64,000 nt of DNA from Pseudomonas maumuensis (GCF_019139675.1 NZ_CP077077.1:1612001-1676000); one strand, 5' to 3'; numbered from the stretch's first letter, positions 18,766 through 28,386 are shown. The notes: generated by a model from the letters alone, not told the origin. Program-made: numbers and translations.

Positions 18766-19527
18766 ATGAACCTGAACGAACCCCGCGAACTGGCGTCGCT
18801 GATCGAGGCCTTCCTGCTCGCCTCGGGCAAGCCGCAATCCCTCGAGCGTCTGTACGAGCTGTTCGAGGAGGCCGAGCGCCCGGCCCCCGCCGTTTTCAAG
18901 AAGGCCCTGGAGGTGCTGGGCAAGTCCTGCAACGGCCGCGCCTTCGAGCTCAAGGAAGTGGCCACCGGCTACCGCCTGCAGATCCGCGAAGACTATGCAC
19001 CCTGGGTCGGCCGTCTGTGGGAGGAGCGCCCGCAGCGTTACTCCCGCGCGCTGCTGGAAACCATGGCGCTGATCGCCTACCGCCAGCCCATCACCCGTGG
19101 CGAGATCGAGGACGTGCGCGGCGTGGCGGTCAACAGCAACATCATCAAGACGCTCATGGAGCGCGAGTGGATCCGCATCGTCGGCTACCGCGAGGTGCCC
19201 GGGCGACCGGCGATGTTCGCCACCACCAAGGCATTCCTCGATCATTTCAACCTCAAGAGCCTCGATGAGCTGCCGGCGTTGGCCGAGCTGCGCGAGCTGG
19301 AGATGGAACCCGAGGTCGATCCCGACGAGGCGCCGGTGCCCGCTCACCTGCAAGCCCTGGCCGATGCCAGCCTGGGCGAGGAGGGCGAGGAAATCGAGCC
19401 GAAGGAGGAGACCAGCTTCCGCTCGCTGCTGGTGGAGCTGGATGCGATGGAAGAAGGGCTCAAGATCGATTTCGATGATTTACGCGATGAGGCTTCCATC
19501 GAGCCCGAGGACGAACCAAAGGCCTGA
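18766..19527 (+). CDS. scpB: Segregation and condensation protein B
   Basis: A 253-residue condensin partner of ScpA with two winged-helix domains (about residues 5-170). Diagnostic segments are IEAFLLASGKPQSLERLYELF, RYSRALLETMALIAYRQPITRGEIEDVRGVAVNSNIIKTL and GRPAMFATTKAFLDHFNLKSLDELP. A long acidic C-terminal tail (about 175-253) follows, usual for the genus. It completes the rnm-yciO-scpA-scpB unit. Confidence 0.96.
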   Translation: MNLNEPRELASLIEAFLLASGKPQSLERLYELFEEAERPAPAVFKKALEVLGKSCNGRAFELKEVATGYRLQIREDYAPWVGRLWEERPQRYSRALLETMALIAYRQPITRGEIEDVRGVAVNSNIIKTLMEREWIRIVGYREVPGRPAMFATTKAFLDHFNLKSLDELPALAELRELEMEPEVDPDEAPVPAHLQALADASLGEEGEEIEPKEETSFRSLLVELDAMEEGLKIDFDDLRDEASIEPEDEPKA

Positions 19528-19681
19528 CAGCGCAGCTCTGTGGACGCCGGCACCGTCAATATGTGCCTTTGGGCAGAATCTGCTGGGCGATCGGCAAAAA
19601 CCTTCTACCCTCCAGTGCGTTCCCTTACCGAACCGCGTATGATGCGCGCCCGCTTTCACTACTACACCGGGAGGTGCCCAG

Positions 19682-20746
19682 ATGAGTGACAAAGACCTGC
19701 AAGACCAACAACCTACCCCGCCGTCCGGCGAAAAGCTGCAGAAAGTGCTGGCGCGCATCGGCGTCGGCTCGCGCCGTGACGTCGAGGCCTGGATCGGCCA
19801 GGGCCGTATCAAGGTCAACGGCGTCGAGGCCACCCTCGGCCTGCGCGTCGACCTGCACGACGCCATCACCGTCGACGGCAAGCTGATCAAGCGCGTCGAG
19901 GCCGCCGAGGCGACCCGCCGCGTGATCATGTACAACAAGCCCGACGGCGAGATCTGCACCCGTGACGACCCGGAAGGCCGCCCGACCGTGTTCGACCGCC
20001 TGCCGCGGCCGAAAGAGGGGCGCTGGATCAACATCGGCCGCCTGGACATCAACACCACCGGCCTGCTGCTGTTCACCACCGACGGTGAGCTGGCCAACCG
20101 CCTGATGCACCCGTCCTATGAAATGGACCGCGAGTACGCAGTGCGTGTGCGTGGCGAAGTCGACGACGACATGGTCGACCGGCTCAAGGCCGGCGTGGTG
20201 CTTGAAGATGGCCCGGCCAAGTTCACCGATATCCAGAAGGCACCGGGTGGCGAAGGCTTCAACCACTGGTACCACTGCGTGGTGATGGAAGGCCGCAACC
20301 GTGAAGTGCGTCGCCTGTGGGAATCCCAGGGCGTAGTGGTCAGCCGCCTGAAGCGCGTGCGTTTCGGTCCGGTGTTCCTCAACTCCGACCTGCCGATGGG
20401 CCGCTGGCGCGAAATGAGCCAGGGTGAGATCGATATTCTCGCCGCGGAAGTTGGCCTGCAGCCGGTGGCGCTGCCGGAAATGAAGCTCAAGGCCAAGGAC
20501 AAGCTCGAGCGCCTGCAGCGCAAGTCGACCCGTCCGCTGGGGCGTGGCGAGCGCGTGCGCACCCTGCGCCCTGCCGCTGAAGGCCAAGCCGAGCGTCCGG
20601 CACGTGCGCCGCGTGAAGACGCAGCGCCGCGCAAGGGCGGCCGCGGCAGCACGGTAGCCGAGCGCCCGAGCGAGATGCGCAAGCGTCCGTCCCGTCCTGA
20701 AGGCGATAAGCCGGCAGGCCGTGGTCGCGGCAAGCCGCGCGGCTGA
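19682..20746 (+). CDS. rluB: 23S rRNA pseudouridine synthase RluB (position 2605)
   Basis: A 354-residue RsuA-type pseudouridine synthase. The S4 RNA-binding domain (about 17-75, LQKVLARIGVGSRRDVEAWI) is followed by the catalytic domain with Asp122 in GRLDINTTGLLLFTTDGELANRLMHPS. The last 80 residues are an Arg/Lys/Pro-rich disordered tail that should bind rRNA. Start 19682 follows GGGAGG. An intrinsic terminator with a TTCG tetraloop lies 20 bp after the stop. Confidence 0.95.
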   Translation: MSDKDLQDQQPTPPSGEKLQKVLARIGVGSRRDVEAWIGQGRIKVNGVEATLGLRVDLHDAITVDGKLIKRVEAAEATRRVIMYNKPDGEICTRDDPEGRPTVFDRLPRPKEGRWINIGRLDINTTGLLLFTTDGELANRLMHPSYEMDREYAVRVRGEVDDDMVDRLKAGVVLEDGPAKFTDIQKAPGGEGFNHWYHCVVMEGRNREVRRLWESQGVVVSRLKRVRFGPVFLNSDLPMGRWREMSQGEIDILAAEVGLQPVALPEMKLKAKDKLERLQRKSTRPLGRGERVRTLRPAAEGQAERPARAPREDAAPRKGGRGSTVAERPSEMRKRPSRPEGDKPAGRGRGKPRG

Positions 20747-20765
20747 TTCGGTCGGGTAGTGAAAG

Positions 20766-20790
20766 AGCCAGCCTTCGGGCTGGCTTTTTT
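20766..20790 (+). terminator. Intrinsic terminator after rluB
   Basis: AGCCAGCC-TTCG-GGCTGGCT followed by six T. Perfect 8-bp stem with a UUCG tetraloop. Confidence 0.93.
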
Positions 20791-21104
20791 GTGCCCATCG
20801 GGAAGGCGCTACTGCGCACTGCATCGCGGCTGTGAAATGGGCTCAAGTACTTGAGCGTACGAAAATTTTCCCGACGGCTGGAAAGATTTCGAACCGTCTT
20901 GTAAAGAAAGTTTTACGTTTCTTGATGAATTATCCCGCTAAATGCTCATCTGTAACAAAAATCTTCCAAGAGCCCCATGCCAGAGCCCCCGCGCCGCCCT
21001 TCACCCCCTTCCAAAAATTCTGCCCAAGCGCTGAGATAGCGCCATTGCCGTGTGCAGAGCCAGGCAGGATCGCCAGGCACTTAAAACAACAAAATGGAGG
21101 CGCC
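20791..21104. other. Long upstream region of aroP2 with palindromes
   Basis: No gene is supported here. It holds a cluster of perfect palindromes, CTCAAGTACTTGAG (20842-20855), CGTACG (20856-20861) and GAAAATTTTC (20861-20870), then a PhhR/TyrR-type box (20900-20917). AT-rich sequence follows, and AACAACAA occurs before a GGAGG-ATG pair at 21105. Confidence 0.6.
20900..20917 (+). promoter_or_regulatory. PhhR/TyrR-type box far upstream of aroP2
   Basis: TGTAAA-GAAAGT-TTTACG matches the TyrR/PhhR operator TGTAAA-N6-TTTACA at 11 of 12 fixed positions. It lies about 510 bp before the aroP2 start and about 205 bp before the candidate leader ORF. PhhR is encoded in the same window, which makes aromatic amino acid control of the transporter plausible. 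Confidence 0.6.
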
Positions 21105-21275
21105 ATGCACGCCGATCACTCCGCCTTTTCAGGCCTTCACCCCAGGACCGCTGCGTTTTTTCCACAGGAAACGATGCAACGCGTTGACGCCTGCGCGTTT
21201 GCAGGGGTATACAATGCGCCGCGTTTTACCTGTGACTCCCTTGCGTACCGCGCACGCTTGCTGACACCCGGTTGA
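21105..21275 (+). CDS. Candidate 56-residue leader ORF upstream of aroP2
   Basis: A short ORF starting MHADHSAFSG and ending RLLTPG, 136 bp before aroP2. Its ATG follows ATGGAGG at ideal spacing, and an AACAACAA motif (Crc/Hfq type) sits just ahead. The composition is unremarkable, no known family is recognised, and a good sigma70 promoter lies inside it (21184-21213). It could be a real small protein, a regulatory upstream ORF or chance. The strong ribosome site is the main support. Confidence 0.35.
   Translation: MHADHSAFSGLHPRTAAFFPQETMQRVDACAFAGVYNAPRFTCDSLAYRARLLTPG
21184..21213 (+). promoter_or_regulatory. sigma70-type promoter for aroP2
   Basis: TTGACG (21184-21189), 18-bp spacer, TATACA (21208-21213). 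It would give a leader of about 190 nt before aroP2. Confidence 0.55.
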
Positions 21276-21387
21276 TCCGCCCTTGGCTACCAAGGCCAGG
21301 TGCGACTCCCCGTCACAAGTATCCAAGGTAACCACCTTGCCCATTCCGCTGCGCCACGAGTGCGGTGGGTCCGATTCCGTCACAGAT

Positions 21388-21395
21388 AAAAACAA
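21388..21395 (+). promoter_or_regulatory. Crc/Hfq-type A-rich motif before aroP2
   Basis: AAAAACAA, fitting the AANAANAA pattern bound by Hfq/Crc, about 20 nt before the aroP2 start and overlapping the approach to its ribosome site. It suggests catabolite repression of the transporter at translation. Confidence 0.5.
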
Positions 21396-21411
21396 GCAGG
21401 TGACTTCGTTC

Positions 21412-22830
21412 ATGAGTGGACATAACTCACAGTCCGGCGAACTCAAGCGTGGCTTGAAGAACCGCCATATCCAATTGATCGCCCTGGGCGGCGCCATCGG
21501 CACCGGCTTGTTCCTGGGCTCGGCCGGCGTGATGAAGTCCGCCGGTCCGTCGATGATCCTCGGCTATGCGATCTGCGGCTTCATCGCCTTCATGATCATG
21601 CGCCAGCTCGGCGAGATGATCGTCGAAGAGCCGGTGGCCGGCTCCTTCAGCCATTTCGCGCACAAGTACTGGGGCGGTTTCGCCGGCTTCCTGTCGGGCT
21701 GGAACTGCTGGGTGCTGTACATCCTGGTGGGCATGTCGGAACTGTCGGCGGTGGGCAAGTACGTCCATTACTGGTGGCCGGAGATCCCGACCTGGGTCAC
21801 GGCGGCGGCGTTCTTCCTGCTGATCAACGCGATCAACCTGATGAACGTGAAGTTCTTCGGCGAAGCCGAATTCTGGTTCGCCATCATCAAGGTGGTGGCC
21901 ATCGTCAGCATGATCGGCCTGGGTGCCTACCTGCTGACCAGCGGCAGCGGCGGTCCTGAAGCCTCGGTGACCAACCTGTGGGCCCATGGTGGTTTCTTCC
22001 CGCACGGTGTCAGCGGCCTGGTGATGGCGTTGGCGTTCATCATGTTCTCCTTCGGTGGCCTGGAGATGCTCGGTTTCACCGCTGCCGAGGCCGACAAGCC
22101 GAAGACCGTGATCCCCAAGGCGATCAACCAGGTCATCTACCGCATCCTGATCTTCTATGTCGGCGCCCTGGTGGTGCTGCTGTCGCTGACCCCATGGGAC
22201 AACCTGGTGGCGAGCATCGACGCCTCCGGCGGCAGCTATGGCAGCAGCCCGTTCGTTCAGGTGTTCTCGCTGCTGGGCAGCGACGTGGCCGCGCACCTGC
22301 TGAACTTCGTGGTCCTGACCGCGGCACTGTCGGTGTACAACAGCGGCACCTACTGCAACGCCCGCATGCTGCTGGGCATGGCCGAGCAAGGTGATGCGCC
22401 GGCGGCGCTGGCCAAGGTCGACCGTCGCGGCGTACCGGTGCGTTCGATCCTGGTCTCGGCAGCCGTGACCCTGATCGCGGTGTTGCTCAACTACCTGATG
22501 CCGCAGAATGCCCTGGAGCTGCTGATGTCGCTGGTGGTGGCGACCCTGGTGATCAACTGGGCGATGATCAGCTACTCGCACCTGAAGTTCCGCCAGCACC
22601 TTGACCGCACCGGCCAGAAGCCGCTGTTCAAGGCGCTGTGGTACCCGTATGGCAACTACCTGGTGCTGGCGTTCGTGGTGCTGATCCTGGGCATCATGCT
22701 GCAGATTCCGGGCATCCAGGTATCGGTGTACGCGATGCCGGTGTGGCTGGTGGTGATGTATGTGGCCTATCAGCTCAAGAGCAAGCGCGGCTCCCAGGCC
22801 AATGGCGCTGCAGGCAGCATCGCCAAGTAA
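21412..22830 (+). CDS. aroP2: Amino acid permease, AroP/ProY type (AroP2)
   Basis: A 472-residue APC-family H+/amino acid symporter with 12 helices. It begins RGLKNRHIQLIALGGAIGTGLFLGSAGVMKSAGPSMILGYAICG, the diagnostic AroP/PheP/ProY N terminus. Gene order relative to ydiJ, phh and acsA matches the P. putida locus whose permease is called AroP2. Start ATG 21412 is chosen from family length. Substrate (aromatic amino acids) is supported by a PhhR-type box upstream and the phh genes nearby; proline or histidine transport cannot be excluded from sequence alone. Confidence 0.85.
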   Translation: MSGHNSQSGELKRGLKNRHIQLIALGGAIGTGLFLGSAGVMKSAGPSMILGYAICGFIAFMIMRQLGEMIVEEPVAGSFSHFAHKYWGGFAGFLSGWNCWVLYILVGMSELSAVGKYVHYWWPEIPTWVTAAAFFLLINAINLMNVKFFGEAEFWFAIIKVVAIVSMIGLGAYLLTSGSGGPEASVTNLWAHGGFFPHGVSGLVMALAFIMFSFGGLEMLGFTAAEADKPKTVIPKAINQVIYRILIFYVGALVVLLSLTPWDNLVASIDASGGSYGSSPFVQVFSLLGSDVAAHLLNFVVLTAALSVYNSGTYCNARMLLGMAEQGDAPAALAKVDRRGVPVRSILVSAAVTLIAVLLNYLMPQNALELLMSLVVATLVINWAMISYSHLKFRQHLDRTGQKPLFKALWYPYGNYLVLAFVVLILGIMLQIPGIQVSVYAMPVWLVVMYVAYQLKSKRGSQANGAAGSIAK

Positions 22831-22844
22831 GCGCTGAGGCGCAC

Positions 22845-22890
22845 CAACAAAAAACCCGATGCCGGGTAACCGGCATCGGGTTTTTTGTTG
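22845..22890. terminator. Bidirectional intrinsic terminator
   Basis: aaaaaacccgatgccgg-gtaa-ccggcatcgggtttttt: a long perfect stem with A-run and T-run, serving both aroP2 and the convergent lysR-type gene. Confidence 0.95.
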
Positions 22891-22902
22891 CCTGTACCGG
22901 TC

Positions 22903-23784
22903 TCAGATCTGTTCGAGCAACCAGCCACGAAACGCTCGCAACGATGGCAATGCCTCGTTCCTGGGCGGATAGATCAGGTAGTAGCTGCGCTGGCTGGCAA
23001 ACGGTGTGCCCGGGCTGAACAGTTCGCCGCTGGCCAGTTCCTCCTGCACCAGGATCCTGGGCACCAAGCCAATGCCTATGCCTGCCCGAACCGCCTGGAT
23101 CAAATGCGAGGTCAGCTCGAAACTTGGCCCAAGGCGCATCGCCCGGTGGGGCAGGGCATGGTGGGAAAACCACTCGCCCCAGGCATGGGGGTTGTTGGCG
23201 ACGTTGAGCAGTACTTCCTCGCTGATCCTTTGCGGGTTCCAATGCACGTCCGCATTGGCTTCGGGCGGCAGGATCACCACCAGTTCCTCGGCATGCAGGC
23301 GATGGCAGATCAGCCCGGGCAGGTCGTGGCTGGCAACGCCGATGGCCGCGTCGATCTCGCTGGTGTCGAAGTTGATGGCTTCGATACGTGAATGAATGTG
23401 TACCAGCATGCCAGGGTGGGCGCCGTAGAAGGCATGCAGGCGCGGCAGCAGCCATTTCGAGCCGAAGGTAGGCAGCGTTGCCAGGCGCAGGGTGCCGACA
23501 CCGGACTGATAGGCCAGGGCCTGCAGGGTGGCGCTGCGGATGCGCCCGAGGGCTTCGCTGAGTTCGCGCTGGTAGAGGCGGCCGACATCAGTCAGTTGCA
23601 CCTGACGCCCCTCGCGGCGAAACAGGGTGAGCCCCAATTGCTGCTCCAGTGCCTGCACCTGCCGGCTAACCGCGCTCTGAGTCAATGACAGTTCAGCGGC
23701 GGCGCGGGTATAGCTTTCATGCCGCGCGGCGGCCTCGAAAGCCAGCAGGAGCGACATCGAAGGTGTGAGGTGGCGGTAATTCAT
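22903..23784 (-). CDS. LysR-family transcriptional regulator (GcvA-like)
   Basis: A 293-residue LysR regulator. The N-terminal winged helix (LLAFEAAARHESYTRAAAELSLTQSAVSRQVQALEQQLGLTLF) is followed by a periplasmic-binding-like effector domain with the GcvA-subfamily GTLRLATLPTFGSKWLLPRL. It is divergent from the YdiJ-type dehydrogenase gene, 151 bp away, the usual arrangement for a LysR protein controlling its neighbour. It shares a terminator with aroP2. Inducer unknown. Confidence 0.92.
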   Translation of the reverse strand: MNYRHLTPSMSLLLAFEAAARHESYTRAAAELSLTQSAVSRQVQALEQQLGLTLFRREGRQVQLTDVGRLYQRELSEALGRIRSATLQALAYQSGVGTLRLATLPTFGSKWLLPRLHAFYGAHPGMLVHIHSRIEAINFDTSEIDAAIGVASHDLPGLICHRLHAEELVVILPPEANADVHWNPQRISEEVLLNVANNPHAWGEWFSHHALPHRAMRLGPSFELTSHLIQAVRAGIGIGLVPRILVQEELASGELFSPGTPFASQRSYYLIYPPRNEALPSLRAFRGWLLEQI

Positions 23785-23935
23785 TCATAAAGCTCATCGA
23801 TAGCGGCAGGAATATCCGTTTGCCCCTGGCGCGAAACTACAGGAACATTGGCGCATTCGAAATCCTCCCATGAGCCATTCATGCCGGAGCGACAAGATTT
23901 CCGTGAATTAGCCGATATCAAAGAGGCATCCTTCG

Positions 23936-26900
23936 ATGATCGCCCTGCTGCCGCCCCGCGCGCCCGCCGCCCAATACCCCGATTTCCTCGACGCCCTGAA
24001 GAACAGCGGCTTCCGTGGCCAGATCAGTGCCGACTACGGCACCCGCACCGTGCTGGCCACCGACAACTCGATCTACCAGCGCCTGCCCCAGGCGGCGGTG
24101 TTCCCGCTGGACGCCGACGACGTGGCGCGGGTCGCCACGCTGATGGCCGAGCCGCGTTTTCGTGACATCAAGCTGACCCCGCGTGGCGGCGGTACCGGCA
24201 CCAACGGCCAGTCGCTGACCGACGGTATCGTCGTCGACCTGTCGCGGCATATGAACACCATCCTCGAAATCAACGTCGAACAGCGCTGGGTGCGCGTCCA
24301 GGCGGGTGTGGTCAAGGACCAGCTGAATGCCGCGCTCAAGCCCCACGGGCTGTTCTTCGCCCCAGAGCTGTCCACCTCCAACCGCGCCACCGTCGGCGGC
24401 ATGATCAACACCGACGCCAGTGGCCAGGGTAGCTGCACCTACGGCAAGACCCGCGACCACGTGCTCGAATTGCACAGCGTGCTGCTCGGCGGCGAGCGCC
24501 TGCACAGCCTGCCGATCGACGATGTGGCGCTGGAGCAGGCCTGCGCCGCTCCAGGCCGGGTCGGCGAGGTGTACCGCATGGCCCGTGAGATCCAGGAAAC
24601 CCAGGGCGAGCTGATCGAGAGCACCTTCCCCAAGCTCAACCGCTGCCTGACCGGTTACGACCTGGCGCACCTGCGCGACGATCAGGGCCGCTTCAACCTC
24701 AACAGCGTGCTGTGCGGGGCCGAGGGCTCGCTGGGTTATGTGGTCGAAGCCAAGCTCAATGTGCTGCCGATCCCCAAGTACGCGGTGCTGGTCAACGTAC
24801 GCTACACCAGCTTCATGGACGCCCTGCGCGACGCCAATGCGCTGATGGCGCACAAGCCGCTGTCGATCGAGACCGTTGATTCCAAGGTGCTGATGCTGGC
24901 GATGAAGGACATCGTCTGGCACAGCGTCGCCGAATACTTCCCGGCAGACCCCGAGCGCCCGACGCTGGGTATCAACCTGGTGGAGTTCTGCGGTGACGAA
25001 CCGGACGAGGTCAATGTCCGGGTCCAGGCCTTCGTCGCGCACCTGCAGGCCGACAAGGGTGTCGAGCGCCTGGGCCACACCCTGGCCGAAGGCGCCGAAG
25101 CGGTGACCCGCGTCTATGTGATGCGCAAGCGCTCGGTGGGGCTGCTGGGCAACGTCGAGGGCGAAGTGCGCCCGCAGCCGTTCGTCGAGGACACCGCGGT
25201 TCCGCCGGAGCAGTTGGCCGATTACATTGCCGACTTCCGTGCGCTGCTCGATGGCTATGGCCTGGCCTACGGCATGTTCGGCCATGTCGATGCCGGTGTG
25301 CTGCACGTGCGCCCGGCGCTGGACATGAAAGACCCGGCCCAGGCCGCGCTGGTCAAGCCGATCTCCGATGCCGTGGCGGCGCTGACCAAAAGCTATGGCG
25401 GCCTGCTGTGGGGCGAGCATGGCAAGGGCCTGCGCTCGGAGTATGTACCGGAGTACTTCGGCGAGCTGTACCCGGCGCTGCAGCGCCTCAAGGGCGCGTT
25501 CGATCCGCACAACCAGCTCAACCCCGGGAAGATCTGCACCCCACCCGACAGCGCTGAAGGCCTGACCCCGGTAGACGGCGTGACGCTGCGCGGTGATCTG
25601 GATCGCAGCATCGACGAGCGCGTCTGGCAGAGTTTCGGCAGTGCCGTGCATTGCAACGGCAACGGTGCCTGCTACAACTACGACCCCAACGACGCCATGT
25701 GCCCGTCGTGGAAAGCTACCCGCGAACGCCAGCATTCGCCCAAGGGTCGTGCCTCGCTGATCCGCGAGTGGCTACGCCTGCAGGGCGAGGCGAACATCGA
25801 TGTGCTTGCCGCCGCCCAGCGCAGGGCCTCCTGGTTCAAGGGGCTGCCTGCACGGCTGCGCAACAGCCGTGCGCGCCAGCAGGGCCAGGAAGACTTCTCC
25901 CACGAGGTGTACGACGCCATGGCTGGCTGCCTGGCGTGCAAATCCTGCGCGGGGCAGTGCCCGATCAAGGTCAACGTGCCGGACTTCCGTTCGCGTTTCC
26001 TCGAGCTGTACCACGGTCGCTACCAGCGTCCGCTGCGCGACTACCTGATCGGTTCGCTGGAGTTCACCATCCCGTACCTGGCCCATGCGCCGGGCCTGTA
26101 CAACGCGGTGATGGGCTCGAAGTGGGTGAGCAGGCTGCTGGCGGAAAAGGTCGGCATGGTCGACAGCCCGCTGATCAGTCGTTTCAACTTCCAGGCTACT
26201 CTGACCCGTTGCCGGGTTCAGGTCGCCAGCGTGCCCGCGCTCCGTGAGCTGACCCCGGCCCAGCGCGAGCGCAGTATCGTGCTGGTGCAGGACGCCTTCA
26301 CCCGTTATTTCGAGACGCCACTGCTGGCCTCGTTCATCGAGCTGGCCCATCGCCTGGGGCACAAGGTGTTCCTCGCGCCCTACAGCGCCAACGGCAAGCC
26401 GCTGCATGTGCAGGGTTTCCTCGGTGCCTTCGCCAAGGCGGCTGTGCGTAACGCCACTCAGCTCAAGGCCCTGGCCGACTGCGGCGTGCCGCTGGTGGGG
26501 CTGGATCCGGCGATGACCCTGGTCTACCGCCAGGAATACCAGAAGGTCGATGGCGTGGAGTGCCCGTCGGTGCTGCTACCCCAGGAGTGGCTGATGAACG
26601 TGCTGCCCGAACAGGTGCCGGCCAAGGCCGACAGCTTCCGCCTGATGGCCCATTGCACCGAGAAGACCAATGTGCCGGCCAGTACCAAGCAGTGGGAGCA
26701 GGTATTCGCGCGCCTGGGCCTGAAGCTGGTGACCGAGGCCACCGGCTGCTGCGGCATGTCCGGCACTTACGGGCATGAGTCGCGTAACCAGGAGGCTTCT
26801 AAGACCATCTTCGAGCAGTCCTGGGCGACCAAGCTGGACAAGCAAGGGGAAGCCCTGGCGACCGGTTACTCGTGCCGCAGTCAGGTCAAGCGCATGACCG

Positions 26901-26953
26901 AGAAGCAGCTGCGCCACCCGCTTGAGGTAGTGCTGCAGTTCGCGCAGCGCTAG
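23936..26953 (+). CDS. ydiJ: YdiJ-type FAD/Fe-S dehydrogenase (D-2-hydroxyglutarate dehydrogenase-like)
   Basis: A 1005-residue flavo-iron-sulfur oxidoreductase. The FAD-binding PCMH domain (about 45-280) shows LTPRGGGTGTNGQSLTDGIVVDLSRHMN and a TVGGMINTDASGQGS loop. The FAD-linked C-terminal cap (about 290-540) ends FDPHNQLNPGKIC. A ferredoxin segment CLACKSCAGQCPIKVNVPDF binds Fe-S, and a CCG-type domain follows (AHCTEKT ... TGCCGMSGTYGH). Length and order match E. coli YdiJ (1018 aa), for which D-2-hydroxyglutarate oxidation has been reported; electrons would go to the quinone pool. Probably regulated by the divergent LysR protein. Confidence 0.9.
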   Translation: MIALLPPRAPAAQYPDFLDALKNSGFRGQISADYGTRTVLATDNSIYQRLPQAAVFPLDADDVARVATLMAEPRFRDIKLTPRGGGTGTNGQSLTDGIVVDLSRHMNTILEINVEQRWVRVQAGVVKDQLNAALKPHGLFFAPELSTSNRATVGGMINTDASGQGSCTYGKTRDHVLELHSVLLGGERLHSLPIDDVALEQACAAPGRVGEVYRMAREIQETQGELIESTFPKLNRCLTGYDLAHLRDDQGRFNLNSVLCGAEGSLGYVVEAKLNVLPIPKYAVLVNVRYTSFMDALRDANALMAHKPLSIETVDSKVLMLAMKDIVWHSVAEYFPADPERPTLGINLVEFCGDEPDEVNVRVQAFVAHLQADKGVERLGHTLAEGAEAVTRVYVMRKRSVGLLGNVEGEVRPQPFVEDTAVPPEQLADYIADFRALLDGYGLAYGMFGHVDAGVLHVRPALDMKDPAQAALVKPISDAVAALTKSYGGLLWGEHGKGLRSEYVPEYFGELYPALQRLKGAFDPHNQLNPGKICTPPDSAEGLTPVDGVTLRGDLDRSIDERVWQSFGSAVHCNGNGACYNYDPNDAMCPSWKATRERQHSPKGRASLIREWLRLQGEANIDVLAAAQRRASWFKGLPARLRNSRARQQGQEDFSHEVYDAMAGCLACKSCAGQCPIKVNVPDFRSRFLELYHGRYQRPLRDYLIGSLEFTIPYLAHAPGLYNAVMGSKWVSRLLAEKVGMVDSPLISRFNFQATLTRCRVQVASVPALRELTPAQRERSIVLVQDAFTRYFETPLLASFIELAHRLGHKVFLAPYSANGKPLHVQGFLGAFAKAAVRNATQLKALADCGVPLVGLDPAMTLVYRQEYQKVDGVECPSVLLPQEWLMNVLPEQVPAKADSFRLMAHCTEKTNVPASTKQWEQVFARLGLKLVTEATGCCGMSGTYGHESRNQEASKTIFEQSWATKLDKQGEALATGYSCRSQVKRMTEKQLRHPLEVVLQFAQR

Positions 26954-26982
26954 TGATTTTGTCGGGGCCGCTATGCGGCCCA

Positions 26983-27063
26983 ATCGCCGGCAAGCCGGCT
27001 CCCACTCTGATCGCATAAGCCCGAGCCATGCGCTAACCCTGTGGGAGCCGGCTTGCCGGCGAT
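26983..27063. repeat. REP pair (inverted)
   Basis: Facing REP units atcgccggcaagccggctc... and ...gagccggcttgccggcgat, separated by a 35-base spacer, between the convergent ydiJ and MFS genes. Confidence 0.87.
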
Positions 27064-27087
27064 GAGGCCGGTGGGGCTACAGCCGAA

Positions 27088-28287
27088 TCAGGATTGATGT
27101 GCACTTTGGCGCATCCGCCGCGCCTGGCGATACAGGTACAGGCTCAGCACCAGCCCGCAACCCGCCGCCGCCGCCGCGAACAGGAACATCGAGGCAAAGC
27201 CGAAGCCAGCCGCCACGGCGCCCACCAACGGTCCGGTGATGCCCAGCGACAGGTCGATGAACAGCGAGTAGGCCCCCACCGCCGCGCCGCGGTTGGCCGC
27301 CGATATCTGGTTGACCGCCTCCACGCCCAGTGCTGGGAACACCAGCGAGAAACCGAAGCCGCTCAGCGCCGCGCCCGCCAGGGCCAGCCCTGGCGTCGGC
27401 GCCAGCCAGAGCATCAGCAGCCCGAGCATCTCCACCGAAAGGCAGGCGATCGCTACGCGAAAACCGCCGATCCGGTTGATCTGGTTGCCGAACAGCAATC
27501 GCGCGCAAATGAAGCTGGCGCCGAACAGACTCAGGGTCAGCGCCGCGTCGGGCCAGTCACGGCTGGCGTAGTACAGGGTGATGAAGGTGGCGATGGTGCC
27601 GAAACCGATCGAGCCCAAGGCCAGCCCCGAGCCATGCGGGAAGACTTTGCCCAGCACCCGCAGGAACGGCAGGCGTACGCCAGCGACTACCGGCGCGGCG
27701 CGCTTGGGCCAGGCCAGCAGAAGGCCGATGATGCCCAGAAGGATGATACTCGCGCCCATGCTCCACAGTCCGAGCTGCTTGACCATCACCACGCCCAGCG
27801 GCGCGCCGATGGCCAGTGCGCCATAGCTGGCGATGCCGTTCCAGGAAATCACCTTGGCGGTATTCTGCGAGCCGACCCGGCCGATCCCCCAGCCGATCGA
27901 CCCCGACCCCACCAGGCTCTCGGCGCTGCCCAGCACCAGGCGGCCGATGAACAGGCAGGCCAGGCTCAGCCAGGGCAGGTGGGTGAGGAAGCTGCAGGCC
28001 AGCATGAATACGCCGCTCAGGCCGCAGCCGAACAGGCCATACATGACCGCCTTCTTGCTGCCGAGGTTGTCGATGATGCGGCTGGCGGTAGGGCGGCTGA
28101 GCAGGGTGGCCAGGTACTGCACGCTGATCACCAGGCCCGCGACCACGGCGCTGAAGCCCAGGTCGTTATGCACGTAACCGGGCAGCACGGCCAAGGGTAT
28201 GCCGATATTCAGGTAGCCGATGAAGGTGAACAGGACGATGGAAACGACTTGCAGGGTGACCGCAAGGGGGCGCGGTGAGTCGGGCAT
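27088..28287 (-). CDS. MFS transporter (YhhS-like)
   Basis: A 399-residue major facilitator with 12 helices, starting [40 protein letters not shown]; segments [21 protein letters not shown] and [22 protein letters not shown] match the YhhS/UPF0226 group. ATG 28287 follows GAAGG and is preferred to an upstream in-frame ATG at 28365. In this family substrates are mostly undefined, with some members linked to arabinose or herbicide export. No partner gene is obvious; the next gene upstream is a 42-codon ORF. Confidence 0.9.
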   Translation of the reverse strand: MPDSPRPLAVTLQVVSIVLFTFIGYLNIGIPLAVLPGYVHNDLGFSAVVAGLVISVQYLATLLSRPTASRIIDNLGSKKAVMYGLFGCGLSGVFMLACSFLTHLPWLSLACLFIGRLVLGSAESLVGSGSIGWGIGRVGSQNTAKVISWNGIASYGALAIGAPLGVVMVKQLGLWSMGASIILLGIIGLLLAWPKRAAPVVAGVRLPFLRVLGKVFPHGSGLALGSIGFGTIATFITLYYASRDWPDAALTLSLFGASFICARLLFGNQINRIGGFRVAIACLSVEMLGLLMLWLAPTPGLALAGAALSGFGFSLVFPALGVEAVNQISAANRGAAVGAYSLFIDLSLGITGPLVGAVAAGFGFASMFLFAAAAAGCGLVLSLYLYRQARRMRQSAHQS

Positions 28288-28386
28288 GAGGGCCTTCGGT
28301 GGCAGAGGTTCTGGACGGTGTGAAAACGTGATGACGGGGATAGCCCGCAGGTCAGCCGTTTTCACACAGTCGGGGGGGATGCGCGG

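Noticed and set aside
23918..25735. 605-codon open frame on the minus strand
   Set aside because: Antisense to ydiJ; no family motifs.
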